A DNA stretch of 64,000 bases from Gemmatimonadaceae bacterium (lineage in GTDB: Bacteria; Gemmatimonadota; Gemmatimonadetes; Gemmatimonadales; Gemmatimonadaceae). Under the pieces are notes generated by a model. It searched no databases, was not told the DNA's origin, and worked only from the letters and a program-made list of their open reading frames with translations. The stretch lies in the NCBI GenBank assembly GCA_020851455.1, contig JADZCT010000047.1, positions 62,001 to 126,000 of the forward strand. The letters are read 5' to 3'. A program made the position numbers and the translations under genes. Of this stretch, positions 46,352 to 55,102 are shown one piece after another. Position 1 is the first letter of the stretch. Every line of letters starts with the position of its first letter.

Positions 46352-47574
46352 GTTACATGCCCCGCGCGCTCCACCCGCACCCGCACAATCCTGCGTCGCA
46401 GCACCCGCTCGATGACGAACCGGAACCCGCCGATGGTGATGCCCTCGCCCTGTTTCGGCACGCCACCGACGGCTGCGTACATCAATCCGCCAACCGTGTG
46501 AACGCCATCGCGCGAGAACTCGACACCAGCCAGTTTGCTGAGGTGATCGAGCGGCACCCGGCCCGATACCGAGAAGCGGCCCTCGCCAAGCTCGCGCACC
46601 TCGGCCTCCTCGACGTCGTGTTCGTCGCGGATCTCGCCAACGATCACCTCGAGCGCGTCCTCGAGGGTAATGACGCCCGCCGTGCCGCCAAACTCATCCA
46701 CCACGATGGCCATGTGGAACCCAGACACGCGAAAGTCGCGCAACTGGTCGCCGGCGGCTTTCGTACCTGGGATGAACTGCGCTGGCCGTGCCAGCGATGG
46801 CCAGCCCCCGGGCGGCTCGGCCCCGGCGAGAACCGATGGCAGCAGATCCTTCGCGTACAGGATCCCGACGACGTTGTCGAGCGTTCCGTCGTAAACCGGG
46901 AACCGGGCGTGGCGGGCGGCGCGGATCTCCTCCACCACTTCCCCCCACGGCTTCCCGCTGCTCACGCCTACCACGTCAACACGTGGCACCATGATATCGA
47001 ACACCGGCGTCTCTGCAAGGGAAAAGACCCCGCGCAGCAACCGCTGCTCGTCCGCCGACGCGCCAACTTCGGCGGCCACCGCTTCGCGGTACTGCTCAAC
47101 GGTTGACTCCCGGCGGGCATCCGCATTCTCCCCTGGCGGGAACAACCGCGCGGCGGCGAGGTCGGCGCGGGCGCCGAGCCAAACGACCGGAGCGAGCAGC
47201 CACTCAACCGCGCGAACTCCGGGTGCAACACGCGCGATTCCATCGGCGGCAGCGCGAGCGCCGCGCACGCGGGCCGTACTCTCGGCGACCATCACGGCAA
47301 GCGCTCCTGCAACCACGACAAGCGGCCCGACCTGCACGGGAGGGACTGCCGATGCGTCGAGCGCCGCCGCGGCCGCCGCGCCTCCCAGCAAGAGCGAGAG
47401 AATCCGGGCGAATGCGAGCGCACGGTGCGCGGCCTCCCTCCGGGCTACGAACTCCGCGGCAATCGCGCTTGGAGGCTCCTCCTCGTCCACCGCGAGGAGG
47501 GCAGCATCGGCAAACGCCGCATACGCGGCTGCCATCACCGCCACGATCGCGGCCGCGGCGAGGACCGCCGTCAT
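46348..47574 (-). CDS. CorC/HlyC-like CBS-domain membrane protein (second of a tandem pair)
   Basis: This 408-residue paralogue of the neighbour has a hydrophobic N-terminal part (residues 1-130), two CBS domains (VFDIMVPRVDVVGV, ARFPVYDGTLDNVVGI, FHMAIVVDEFGGTAGVITLEDALEVIVGEIRDE) and a C-terminal CorC_HlyC/transporter-associated domain (FSVSGRVPLDHLSKLAG onwards). Related proteins are implicated in Mg/Co ion handling. It follows ybeY, a common pairing, with a TGATG junction. Confidence 0.9.
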   Translation of the reverse strand: MTAVLAAAAIVAVMAAAYAAFADAALLAVDEEEPPSAIAAEFVARREAAHRALAFARILSLLLGGAAAAAALDASAVPPVQVGPLVVVAGALAVMVAESTARVRGARAAADGIARVAPGVRAVEWLLAPVVWLGARADLAAARLFPPGENADARRESTVEQYREAVAAEVGASADEQRLLRGVFSLAETPVFDIMVPRVDVVGVSSGKPWGEVVEEIRAARHARFPVYDGTLDNVVGILYAKDLLPSVLAGAEPPGGWPSLARPAQFIPGTKAAGDQLRDFRVSGFHMAIVVDEFGGTAGVITLEDALEVIVGEIRDEHDVEEAEVRELGEGRFSVSGRVPLDHLSKLAGVEFSRDGVHTVGGLMYAAVGGVPKQGEGITIGGFRFVIERVLRRRIVRVRVERAGHVT

Positions 47575-48053
47575 CACGATCGCGCAGCCCGGATTGCCCG
47601 TGCGGTGAGCGCTTCCTGGCGCAGCCACATGGGAGACTCCACGCGCGAGTCGCCCTCGGGATGGTCGTAGCCGAGCACGTGAAGCACGCCATGGACGACC
47701 AGCCGCACGATCTCCTCGCGGAGCGGCACGCCGTACCGGGCAGCCGAGCGCCTCGCCACCGCCGGCGCGATGTAGATGTCGCCCATCACCCCGCCACGCG
47801 GATCCGCAAGACCGAACGCGATGACGTCGGTTGGCCCCCGACGGCCGAGGTAGGCGGCATTCACGCCCGCGATGGCGGCGTCGGAGACGAGAGCGACGGA
47901 CACTCGAGCGTTGCGCACGCCTTCAGCCCGCAGCACCATCCGGACCACACGGCGAACAGCATCGTCGGGCAGTCCGCCACGACTGCCGGAGCGCCCGACA
48001 TCCACGCGCACCGCCCCGCGTGCGCGGGGTTGCGGGCTCCGCGCCCCGCTCAC
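47574..48053 (-). CDS. ybeY: Endoribonuclease YbeY
   Basis: YbeY (159 residues) is a zinc-dependent endoribonuclease for 16S rRNA 3'-end maturation and 70S quality control. The metal motif [12 protein letters not shown] (H-x3-H-x5-H) is intact, with [10 protein letters not shown] and GDIYIAP before it. Start is GTG 48053, overlapping the phoH stop. The phoH-ybeY-CBS order is widely conserved in bacteria. Confidence 0.96.
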   Translation of the reverse strand: MSGARSPQPRARGAVRVDVGRSGSRGGLPDDAVRRVVRMVLRAEGVRNARVSVALVSDAAIAGVNAAYLGRRGPTDVIAFGLADPRGGVMGDIYIAPAVARRSAARYGVPLREEIVRLVVHGVLHVLGYDHPEGDSRVESPMWLRQEALTARAIRAARS

Positions 48054-49015
48054 TCCGTCGCTTCCTGATCCGAGGCGTACGCCCGGACGATTTCCCGCAC
48101 GATCCTGTGCCGAATGACGTCCGCCTCGGTGAGGTAGTGGAACACGATCCCTTCGATTCCCGGGAGGATACGCTCGATCTGGAACAGGCCGCTGTCGTCG
48201 CGGTTGGGCAGGTCCACCTGGGTCTTGTCGCCAGTGATGACCGCGCGCGAGTTCACACCGAGCCGCGTGAGGAACATCTTCATCTGAGCGCGAGTGGCGT
48301 TCTGCGCCTCGTCGAGGATGACGAAGGCGTCGGCGAGCGTGCGGCCGCGCATGTATGCGAGCGGCGCGATCTCTATCACCCTCGTTTCCAGGGCCTTCTG
48401 TACCCGTTCGGCGGGCATCATGTCTTCGAGCGCGTCGTACAGCGGCCGCAGGTACGGATCCACCTTTGCCTGCATGTCGCCGGGCAGGAATCCCAGCGAT
48501 TCACCCGCCTCGACAGCCGGACGCGCGAGCACGATCTTGCGGACGCGCTTGCGGGTGAGGGCGTCCACCGCCGCCGCGACCGCAAGGTAGGTCTTGCCCG
48601 TGCCGGCGGGGCCGATGCCGACCACGATGTCGTTGTCGAGGATTGACTGCAGGTAGGCCGCCTGGGCGCTCGTCTTGCCCTGGATCACGCGACGGACTCC
48701 GGGGAGCACGAGGCGCGGACCGGTGCCGGGGTCGGCGCCGCTTTCCAGCGACAGCCGAACCACGTCATCCGGGTCGAGCGCATCACGGCGCCGCGCGGCA
48801 TCAATCATCCTCTGTGCCACGGCAGAGGCTTTTTCCACCGCAGCCGCAGGCCCGGTGAGCAAGAGCGATTCCCCGCGGAGCACGACGCGGACAGCAGGGT
48901 GAAGACGCTGAAGTTCCACGAGATTCGCATCCGCAGCGCCCGCCAGCGCCAGCAGGTCCGCGCCTTCGGTGCCCAACCTGGCCGTGGCCGCGTCGGCGGT
49001 GGAAGCGCCGGTCAT
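48050..49015 (-). CDS. phoH: PhoH-like ATPase (YbeZ type)
   Basis: This 321-residue protein has an N-terminal KH-like region and a P-loop ATPase domain with [32 protein letters not shown] and the Walker [11 protein letters not shown]. YbeZ-type PhoH proteins work with YbeY in rRNA processing and may be RNA helicases. ATG 49015 overlaps the aspS stop (ATGA). The open frame continues far upstream as a shadow of aspS. Confidence 0.95.
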   Translation of the reverse strand: MTGASTADAATARLGTEGADLLALAGAADANLVELQRLHPAVRVVLRGESLLLTGPAAAVEKASAVAQRMIDAARRRDALDPDDVVRLSLESGADPGTGPRLVLPGVRRVIQGKTSAQAAYLQSILDNDIVVGIGPAGTGKTYLAVAAAVDALTRKRVRKIVLARPAVEAGESLGFLPGDMQAKVDPYLRPLYDALEDMMPAERVQKALETRVIEIAPLAYMRGRTLADAFVILDEAQNATRAQMKMFLTRLGVNSRAVITGDKTQVDLPNRDDSGLFQIERILPGIEGIVFHYLTEADVIRHRIVREIVRAYASDQEATE

Positions 49016-50820
49016 GCCGATCCTTCCCTGCCCTGCGCCGCGCCGGTCGGACCGATGTGCAGTTCGCGCAGCTCGTCCGCCGGGATATGCGTGGGAGCAT
49101 CCTCGAAGAGAGCGCGCGCGGCGGTGGTCTTCGGGAACGCGATGACGTCGCGCAGGGAAGCCGCGTTCGCGAGCAGCATGGCGATACGGTCGAGGCCAAA
49201 AGCAATGCCGCCGTGCGGCGGCGCCCCGGCTCGCAGCGCCTCGAGCAGGAACCCAAACCGCCGCTCCTGCTCGGCAGGGTCCGCGATCCCGAGCAATGCA
49301 AGCACGCGCGCCTGCAGCGCCGGATCGTGCGTCCGGATGGAGCCGCCGCCGAGCTCCATTCCGTTCAGCACCACGTCGTAGGCCCTCGCGCGCCATGTGT
49401 GCGGCGCGTCGGGCCGCGCGGCCACGTCGAGGAGATCTGGCGAGGTGAACGGGTGGTGGACCGCTGCCAGCGCCCCGGTGGCGGCGTCGCGTTCGAACAT
49501 CGGGAAGTCCGTGACGATCGCGAACTCTCGCCGGCCTTCGTCCACCATCCCAAGGCGACGGGCACACTCTTGGCGCACGCGATCGAGTGCGGGACTCGAG
49601 ATTCGGTCGGGGCCGGCCACGAAAAGCGCGAGGGCGCCGTCGGGGACGGCGTCGAACGTGGCGGCGCCGCCGGCGAACTTCGCGAGCGGCCCTTCCAGCA
49701 CGCCCGCAGACCGTTTGAGCCGGAGGAGTCCGGCCGCGCCTGCATCCTTCGCGATCGCCTCGATAGAGTCCACGTCCCGGCGGCTCCATTCCGCCGCGCC
49801 GGGAAGCACCATGCCGCGCACGCGCCCACCCGCAGCGATTGCGGCCTTCGTGACGTTGAAGTCCAGCGGCCGGAACGCATCGGTCCAGTCGGCGATTTCG
49901 AGGCCGAACCGAAGATCCGGGCGATCGCAGCCGTAGCGCTCCATCGAGTCGGCGTATGTGATCCTCCGGAACCGCGCGGTAACCTCGATCTTCGCCTCCC
50001 TCCACAGTTCGCCAACAAGCCCCTCGGCAAGCGAGATGATGTCGTCCTCGCCGACAAATGACGCCTCGACGTCAATCTGCGTGAACTCAGGTTGGCGATC
50101 GGCCCGCAGGTCCTCGTCGCGGAAACAACGGGCAATCTGGAAGTAGCGGTCGAACCCGCTGACCATGAGCAGTTGCTTGTAGATCTGCGGCGACTGCGGA
50201 AGGGCATAGAACTCGCCCGGGTGAACGCGGCTTGGAACGAGGTAGTCCCGCGCCCCCTCTGGAGTGGGCTTGGTCAGGATCGGTGTCTCAATCTCGAGGA
50301 AGCCGTGCGCAGAAAGGAAGCGCCGCGTGGCCTGCATCAGTCGGTGCCGGAGCACCAGGTTCGCCTGCAGTTCCGGCCTTCGAAGGTCCAGATGCCGGTG
50401 GCGCAGCCGAAGCTCTTCGGCGGCAAGCTTCTCGCCACGCGCGCGCGCAACCGGGATGGCAGGCGTAACGGCCGGGCCCACCACCTCCACCCGGACGGCG
50501 CGTACTTCCACTTCGCCCGTCGCCATCTCGGCATTGCGCGTTTCGGCGCTCCGGACTGCCACCGTGCCCTCCACACGCACGACGCTCTCCACACCCACCG
50601 CAGCCGCGGCAGCGATCGCCTCGGCGCTTGCCCAGTCGGTACCGAATGACACCTGGATGATCCCGCCGATGTCGCGGAGGTCCATGAACACGATTCCGCC
50701 GAGGTTCCGCACGCGGTGTACCCAACCGCCCAGCCTGACGACGGTTCCGGCGTCTGCGGCGCGAAGCGCGCCGCCACGCCCTGTGCGAAGCGATGTGCCA
50801 AGAACACCGTTTCCGTTCAT
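49012..50820 (-). CDS. aspS: Aspartate--tRNA ligase
   Basis: AspRS (602 residues) charges tRNA-Asp. It has an N-terminal OB-fold anticodon domain ([20 protein letters not shown]), class II motif 2 ([18 protein letters not shown]), the bacterial insertion domain, and motif 3 ([14 protein letters not shown]). ATG 50820 is the conserved start and overlaps the VanZ-like gene's stop. Whether it also charges tRNA-Asn cannot be decided here. Confidence 0.97.
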   Translation of the reverse strand: MNGNGVLGTSLRTGRGGALRAADAGTVVRLGGWVHRVRNLGGIVFMDLRDIGGIIQVSFGTDWASAEAIAAAAAVGVESVVRVEGTVAVRSAETRNAEMATGEVEVRAVRVEVVGPAVTPAIPVARARGEKLAAEELRLRHRHLDLRRPELQANLVLRHRLMQATRRFLSAHGFLEIETPILTKPTPEGARDYLVPSRVHPGEFYALPQSPQIYKQLLMVSGFDRYFQIARCFRDEDLRADRQPEFTQIDVEASFVGEDDIISLAEGLVGELWREAKIEVTARFRRITYADSMERYGCDRPDLRFGLEIADWTDAFRPLDFNVTKAAIAAGGRVRGMVLPGAAEWSRRDVDSIEAIAKDAGAAGLLRLKRSAGVLEGPLAKFAGGAATFDAVPDGALALFVAGPDRISSPALDRVRQECARRLGMVDEGRREFAIVTDFPMFERDAATGALAAVHHPFTSPDLLDVAARPDAPHTWRARAYDVVLNGMELGGGSIRTHDPALQARVLALLGIADPAEQERRFGFLLEALRAGAPPHGGIAFGLDRIAMLLANAASLRDVIAFPKTTAARALFEDAPTHIPADELRELHIGPTGAAQGREGSA

Positions 50821-51182
50821 GCTGATCTCGATTCGATCGGTGGAGCCCTCAGTGTACCGGCGAGGATGCCAAGGGCCGCGCCTACGGCGTCGGCGACCCA
50901 GTCTCCGACCGTCGCGCTGCGGCTCGGAATCAGCATCTGGTGCCACTCGTCGAGCGCCCCCCACACGAGGAGCGCCATGAGAACGGCGAGCGCGGAACGG
51001 GGCGACGGCCGCGCGCGATGGGTAGCGCGCATGACGAGGAATCCAAGCACGCCGTAGAGCGCGGCGTGCGCAACCTTGTCGCTGCCGCTCGGGGCGCCAA
51101 ACGTGGGTGGGTGCGGCACCGTCGTCAGGACTTCAATCAGGACCAGCCAACACACCGTGGCGATCCACCATGCTCTCGACAC
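50817..51182 (-). CDS. VanZ-like membrane protein
   Basis: This protein of about 121 residues has four hydrophobic segments and the VanZ family features SDKVAHAALYGVLGFL and DEWHQMLIPSRSATVGDWVADAVGAALG. VanZ homologues are linked to glycopeptide tolerance in some bacteria, but most, like this one, have no known role. I prefer GTG 51182 (GAGG at 6 nt) over TTG 51194. It lies in front of aspS with a 4-bp overlap and is divergent from the next gene. Confidence 0.8.
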   Translation of the reverse strand: MSRAWWIATVCWLVLIEVLTTVPHPPTFGAPSGSDKVAHAALYGVLGFLVMRATHRARPSPRSALAVLMALLVWGALDEWHQMLIPSRSATVGDWVADAVGAALGILAGTLRAPPIESRSA

Positions 51183-51297
51183 CGCGCGCCTCAAGCGAGG
51201 CGCACCTCACGTCCAGGCGCCGAACGGGCGCGAGCAGCTGGCCGGGGGATGGCAGGATGCAACCGGGGGACTCCGATGGCGAAAGTATGCTAAATAT

Positions 51298-52263
51298 ATG
51301 GACGGCACGAGGTTGGTGGAACCGGCAAACGGGACATTGGGTACTTCGGCTTACTTGGTTACGCACAGACTACTCGCCGTATTCGGAGTCGCCATGCTGG
51401 TGGCGCCGGAGTCCATGGCTCAGCGCACCCCCGTGCCGGGGCGCGACCTGCTCAGCTATCCGCTCGGCCTTACAGCCGAGCCGGGCGCGCTTCCGGGGAT
51501 ACTCGGGCTCGGCCTCCGGAATCCGGCGGCGTCGCTGCTTCCCGACTCCGGTCGCTGGCAGTTGGCTGCCGGTTCGATGCAGACGCCGGGAGACGTTGGC
51601 GCCTCGGCGCAGATGATGGGTGCGTCGGGCCGGTGGCGTGGCGCAACGGTCTCCGTATCGCTGGTGCGCGCGGGCGTTGACGGACTCGTGCGCACGGAGA
51701 CCGACCCGCTGACGCGCGAAGATGACATTCCGTATAACACGACAGTGACGTCGCTGTCGCTGTCCATGCCTGCCGGGCAGCATCTGGCGTGGGGAGTCGC
51801 GCTCCGGCTTCACTCCGGCCGAATAGACGCAACCAGCCGGATGCGCCTGGGTGCAGACGCGGGTATAGTGGCCAGCCACCTGACGCCGTTCGACGCGCGC
51901 GTCGGCGCCTCGACGTTCCTGTTCTCGCCCGGCGCGAGCGCGGGCGAGCCGCCGACGTGGCTCGTGGCAGGCGACGCGCGGCTGGTGGGGCACTCAGACT
52001 CGCGCGAGCTTCGCCTCGGCGCGTCGGCCGAGGCAACGGCGAACCGGCCATCCGAGCAGTTCGCCTTCGCGAGCATGCGCGTTGGTGTGCTGGAAGTTCG
52101 CGGAGGGCCCGTTCGCACAGTCGCATACGGGGAGCAGAACATCCGGTCCCGGCTCGCGGTGGCCATCCACTATGGCGGGTATGCGGTTGGCCTCTCACGT
52201 GAGGACAGTCCGTCGGGAATCGCCCCAGGCTACCAGTTCATTATCCGGTCGCTCCTGCGATGA
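51298..52263 (+). CDS. Predicted outer-membrane beta-barrel protein, unknown function
   Basis: This 321-residue protein has a signal sequence (HRLLAVFGVAMLVAPESMAQ) and alternating hydrophobic/polar strands rich in Gly, Arg and Ser, typical of a small outer-membrane barrel (for example GRWQLAAGSMQTPGD, HLAWGVALRLHSGRI, RLAVAIHYGGYAVGLSRED). No family is recognised. ATG 51298 is used; an in-frame TTG closer to the signal peptide is possible because an AT-rich stretch (TATGCTAAATAT) lies right at the ATG. It overlaps rlmN by 4 bp. Confidence 0.6.
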   Translation: MDGTRLVEPANGTLGTSAYLVTHRLLAVFGVAMLVAPESMAQRTPVPGRDLLSYPLGLTAEPGALPGILGLGLRNPAASLLPDSGRWQLAAGSMQTPGDVGASAQMMGASGRWRGATVSVSLVRAGVDGLVRTETDPLTREDDIPYNTTVTSLSLSMPAGQHLAWGVALRLHSGRIDATSRMRLGADAGIVASHLTPFDARVGASTFLFSPGASAGEPPTWLVAGDARLVGHSDSRELRLGASAEATANRPSEQFAFASMRVGVLEVRGGPVRTVAYGEQNIRSRLAVAIHYGGYAVGLSREDSPSGIAPGYQFIIRSLLR

Positions 52264-53351
52264 CTGGCGGAAAGCGCATCAACCTGCTCAACATCGAGCC
52301 AGCGGAAGCAGAGGTGGCGCTTCGCGAGTTCGCCGTGAGCGAGGGCGAAGCAGCGTACCGGGGAGCCCAGGTTGCGCGGCACCTGTGGGCGTCGCCTGCG
52401 CCCGAGTTCGCCGCCATGTCCGACCTGCCGGCGGGGTTCCGCAACCAGCTCGCAGAGCACTTCGACCTTCCCCGCCTGGAGCTTACCGCCGAGCAGGCGT
52501 CGTCCGACGGTACCCGGAAGTTCCTCTTTCGCATGGCGGACGGGCAAGCGATCGAGACCGTCGCGATCCCCGAGGGCAAGCGCGTGACGCTCTGCGTTTC
52601 GTCCCAGGCCGGGTGCGCGCTCAGGTGCGCGTTCTGCGCCACGGGCGCGATGGGGTTCGCGCGCAACCTCGAGACATTCGAGATCGCAGGCCAGGTCCGC
52701 GAGTTGGCGCTCCTCGATCCGCCCATCCGGCCGACGAACGTCGTGTTCATGGGCATGGGTGAGCCGCTGATGAACTGGCCTGCGGTGTCGCGCACCCTCA
52801 CGATCCTCAACTCGCCCAAGGGATTCCAGATCGGGGCGCGGCACATCACGCTCTCCACGGTTGGCTGGTTACCCGGGATCGAGGCGCTGGAGAAGCGGCC
52901 CGAGCAGTTCCGCCTGGCGATCTCGATTCATGCTCCCAACGACGCGCTCCGCGCCGAGCTGATGCCGGTGAATACGAAGTTCCCTCTGGACGACGTGATC
53001 GCCAGCGCGGCGCGTTTTTCCCGGCGCGTGACGTTCGAGTACGTGATGCTGGACGGGGTGAACGACGCCGATGCGCACGCCGAGGCATTGGCCGAGCTCG
53101 CGCGCCGGTGCGGCGCGTTCGTCAACCTGATTCCGCTGCACCCCGGCGGATCAATGGGCTTCAGGCCATCGCCGGCAGGACGCATCGCCGCGTTTGCAGC
53201 GCGTCTGCGCGCAAGGCGCGTGGAAGTTGCGGTACGTAGAAGCCGGGGCCTCGACATCGCCGCGGCCTGCGGCCAGTTACGGACGGAGCGGGTCAGGCGG
53301 CGGCTGCCAGCGGGCGCCGACGACGATCGAGAGATCCACCAGCCGGCCTGA
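52260..53351 (+). CDS. rlmN: Dual-specificity RNA methyltransferase RlmN
   Basis: This radical-SAM enzyme (363 residues) methylates C2 of A2503 in 23S rRNA and A37 in tRNAs. It has the CxxxCxxC motif CALRCAFC, MGMGEPLMNWPA, and the second catalytic cysteine in SRGLDIAAACGQL. The last 25 residues after CGQL are Arg-rich and overlap the convergent LytR_C-type gene by 75 bp. ATG 52260 is coupled to the preceding outer-membrane protein gene. Confidence 0.96.
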   Translation: MTGGKRINLLNIEPAEAEVALREFAVSEGEAAYRGAQVARHLWASPAPEFAAMSDLPAGFRNQLAEHFDLPRLELTAEQASSDGTRKFLFRMADGQAIETVAIPEGKRVTLCVSSQAGCALRCAFCATGAMGFARNLETFEIAGQVRELALLDPPIRPTNVVFMGMGEPLMNWPAVSRTLTILNSPKGFQIGARHITLSTVGWLPGIEALEKRPEQFRLAISIHAPNDALRAELMPVNTKFPLDDVIASAARFSRRVTFEYVMLDGVNDADAHAEALAELARRCGAFVNLIPLHPGGSMGFRPSPAGRIAAFAARLRARRVEVAVRRSRGLDIAAACGQLRTERVRRRLPAGADDDREIHQPA

Positions 53352-53777
53352 GTCTGGAGCGGCCTCCACAACGGCCGGGCGCATGACTTCGCGCGCCCAC
53401 TCGGCCCACTCGGCGTGCCCGCGCCGGTCCCGCACGATCGTCGTATCGCGGCGCTCGACTGAGTTGCCGTAGAAGACGACATCGAACCCTGCATCACGCA
53501 GGTACGCGGTGGCGCTGCGCGCCAGCCCGCGCCCATCCGTGCCGTTGAGTACCTCGACCCGAATCCGGACGCCCTCGGGGACCACCCGCGACGTCACCGG
53601 TCCGCCCCCAGGTTCGGCACGCGGGAACGGCTGCGCCCACGACGGCAGCGCGCGCCGGCCGAACCCGCTTGCGGCGAAGAGCGTGAACGCGCCGGCGAGT
53701 CCCGCGACGACGACGCCGATTCGCAGCGCCAGCGGCCATCGTGGCCGCGTGGGCTGGCCTACCTCACCGTGTTCCAA
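53277..53777 (-). CDS. LytR C-terminal-domain (LytR_C) protein
   Basis: This 166-residue protein has one N-terminal transmembrane helix (LRIGVVVAGLAGAFTLFAA) and a LytR_C-type domain (VRIRVEVLNGTDGRGLARSATAYLRDAGFDVVFYGN). It is probably anchored in the inner membrane, facing the periplasm. LytR_C domains accompany wall-polymer ligases and often follow yqeK, as here. The start is uncertain: TTG 53777 overlaps the yqeK end by 19 bp. Its 3' end overlaps rlmN convergently. Confidence 0.82.
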   Translation of the reverse strand: MEHGEVGQPTRPRWPLALRIGVVVAGLAGAFTLFAASGFGRRALPSWAQPFPRAEPGGGPVTSRVVPEGVRIRVEVLNGTDGRGLARSATAYLRDAGFDVVFYGNSVERRDTTIVRDRRGHAEWAEWAREVMRPAVVEAAPDSGRLVDLSIVVGARWQPPPDPLRP

Positions 53778-54340
53778 AGGTCCACGGTCTGGGGGAAGAT
53801 CCCCTTCCCTTCACGGAGCGTCCACTCGAGCCGCATGCGGACCACCTGACGGAACACGGCGTCGAAATCATGGGGAAGCTGGGATGCAAGGAACGCACGA
53901 TCGGCCTGCATGAAGTGCCGACCCGGCTCGAGGAAGTCCGCCATGAACAGGGCGCGTCCCGCGCGATCCCACGAAGGGGAGCCGACGGTGTGCCAGCGCA
54001 CCGCGTCGAGCACGCTGGCGCGGCGCTCCCCGCCGCGTTCGAGGCATACGGCCGCAGCCGGCCCGTGAAGAACCTCTGCGGGCAGATCCGGCGCGTTGTA
54101 GACGCTACGCAAGGTTGCCTCGTCGGCATCGCGGAGGGCGTCGTGCCAACGCCCTGCGTCGTGCCACGCCTGCGCCTCGGATCCCGGGAGCCCCATCTCG
54201 GCGGCCCACCGGTCGAGGAGTCCCGTAACGCGCGCGATATGGCCCCGTCTCTTGTCGGACACGGCCGCCCACGACGGGAGCAGGACCGGCCGACCGCCGT
54301 CGCCTCGTTCACGGTCCGGGCCAGGCACGGACGCCGTCAC
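53759..54340 (-). CDS. yqeK: YqeK-like HD-domain phosphohydrolase
   Basis: This protein of about 193 residues matches YqeK: KRRGHIARVTGLLDRWAAEMG, the HD pair in WHDAGRWHDALR, HGPAAAV, VRWHTVGSP and FMADFLEPGR. In Bacillus and Staphylococcus YqeK is a symmetrical Ap4A hydrolase with a di-iron HD site. The first 25 residues are variable. Start GTG 54340 overlaps the trpA stop (GTGA), so an Ap4A hydrolase is placed at the end of the trp run. Confidence 0.85.
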   Translation of the reverse strand: MTASVPGPDRERGDGGRPVLLPSWAAVSDKRRGHIARVTGLLDRWAAEMGLPGSEAQAWHDAGRWHDALRDADEATLRSVYNAPDLPAEVLHGPAAAVCLERGGERRASVLDAVRWHTVGSPSWDRAGRALFMADFLEPGRHFMQADRAFLASQLPHDFDAVFRQVVRMRLEWTLREGKGIFPQTVDLWNTVR

Positions 54341-55101
54341 CCGTCGAGGGCCGACCGCAGATCGCGCACGAACCCGACGGCCCCGTCCACCGACTTCGCT
54401 GCCGCGGCGACGAGGGCGCTGCCGACGACCACGCCGTCCGCCACGCTGCCAACCGCCACTGCCTGGTCCGGCGTCGAGACACCGAAGCCCACGCAGATCG
54501 GGAGCGTGCACGAGGCGCGGAGTCGCTCGACCGTCTCACGCAGACCCGGCGGGAGGTCGGCGCGCGCACCGGTCACGCCAAGTCGGCTGATCAGGTAGAC
54601 GAATCCGCTGCCGTGCCGTGCGATTTCGGCCATGCGCACGGCCGGCGTCGTGGGCGCGACGAGGCGCACGAACGCAAGCGGGCCGTCGCCGATCCATTGC
54701 TCCCGCTCGGGATCCGCGCCCACCGGCAGGTCAGTGACGAGGATGCCGGAGAATCCGGCGTCGCTGGCACGCCTCAGCACATCGCGGCCGGCAGCGAGCA
54801 CCGGGTTCAGGTAACTGAAGAGCACCAGGGGAACGCCGGGCCGCGCGGCAGCCGCAACATCGAGCGTTCCATCGAGCGTCATTCCCGCCTCGAGCGCGCT
54901 CTGGCTGCTCTGTTGGATCACGGGTCCGTCAGCCACGGGATCGCTGAATGGAACGCCGAGTTCGATGACGTCTGCGCCGGCTTCCGCGATTCCCTGGACC
55001 AGCGCCAGAGATGCACCCCGGTCAGGATGCCCTGCGGTTACGTAGCACACCAGGGCGCGCCGCCCGCTGGTGCGGAGGGAGGCGAATCGTTCGGCAAGCA
55101 T
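54337..55101 (-). CDS. trpA: Tryptophan synthase alpha subunit
   Basis: TrpA (254 residues) cleaves indole-3-glycerol phosphate to indole. The catalytic acids are Glu47 and Asp58 in ADVIELGVPFSDPVADGP, with YLISRLGVTGAR and GFGVSTPDQA later. ATG 55101 begins one base after the HD-GYP stop (TGAGATG); a TTG at 55122 is possible but not better. It is cut off from trpB by two signalling-type genes, although the intersubunit channel normally keeps trpB-trpA adjacent. Confidence 0.95.
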   Translation of the reverse strand: MLAERFASLRTSGRRALVCYVTAGHPDRGASLALVQGIAEAGADVIELGVPFSDPVADGPVIQQSSQSALEAGMTLDGTLDVAAAARPGVPLVLFSYLNPVLAAGRDVLRRASDAGFSGILVTDLPVGADPEREQWIGDGPLAFVRLVAPTTPAVRMAEIARHGSGFVYLISRLGVTGARADLPPGLRETVERLRASCTLPICVGFGVSTPDQAVAVGSVADGVVVGSALVAAAAKSVDGAVGFVRDLRSALDG

Positions 55102-55102
55102 C

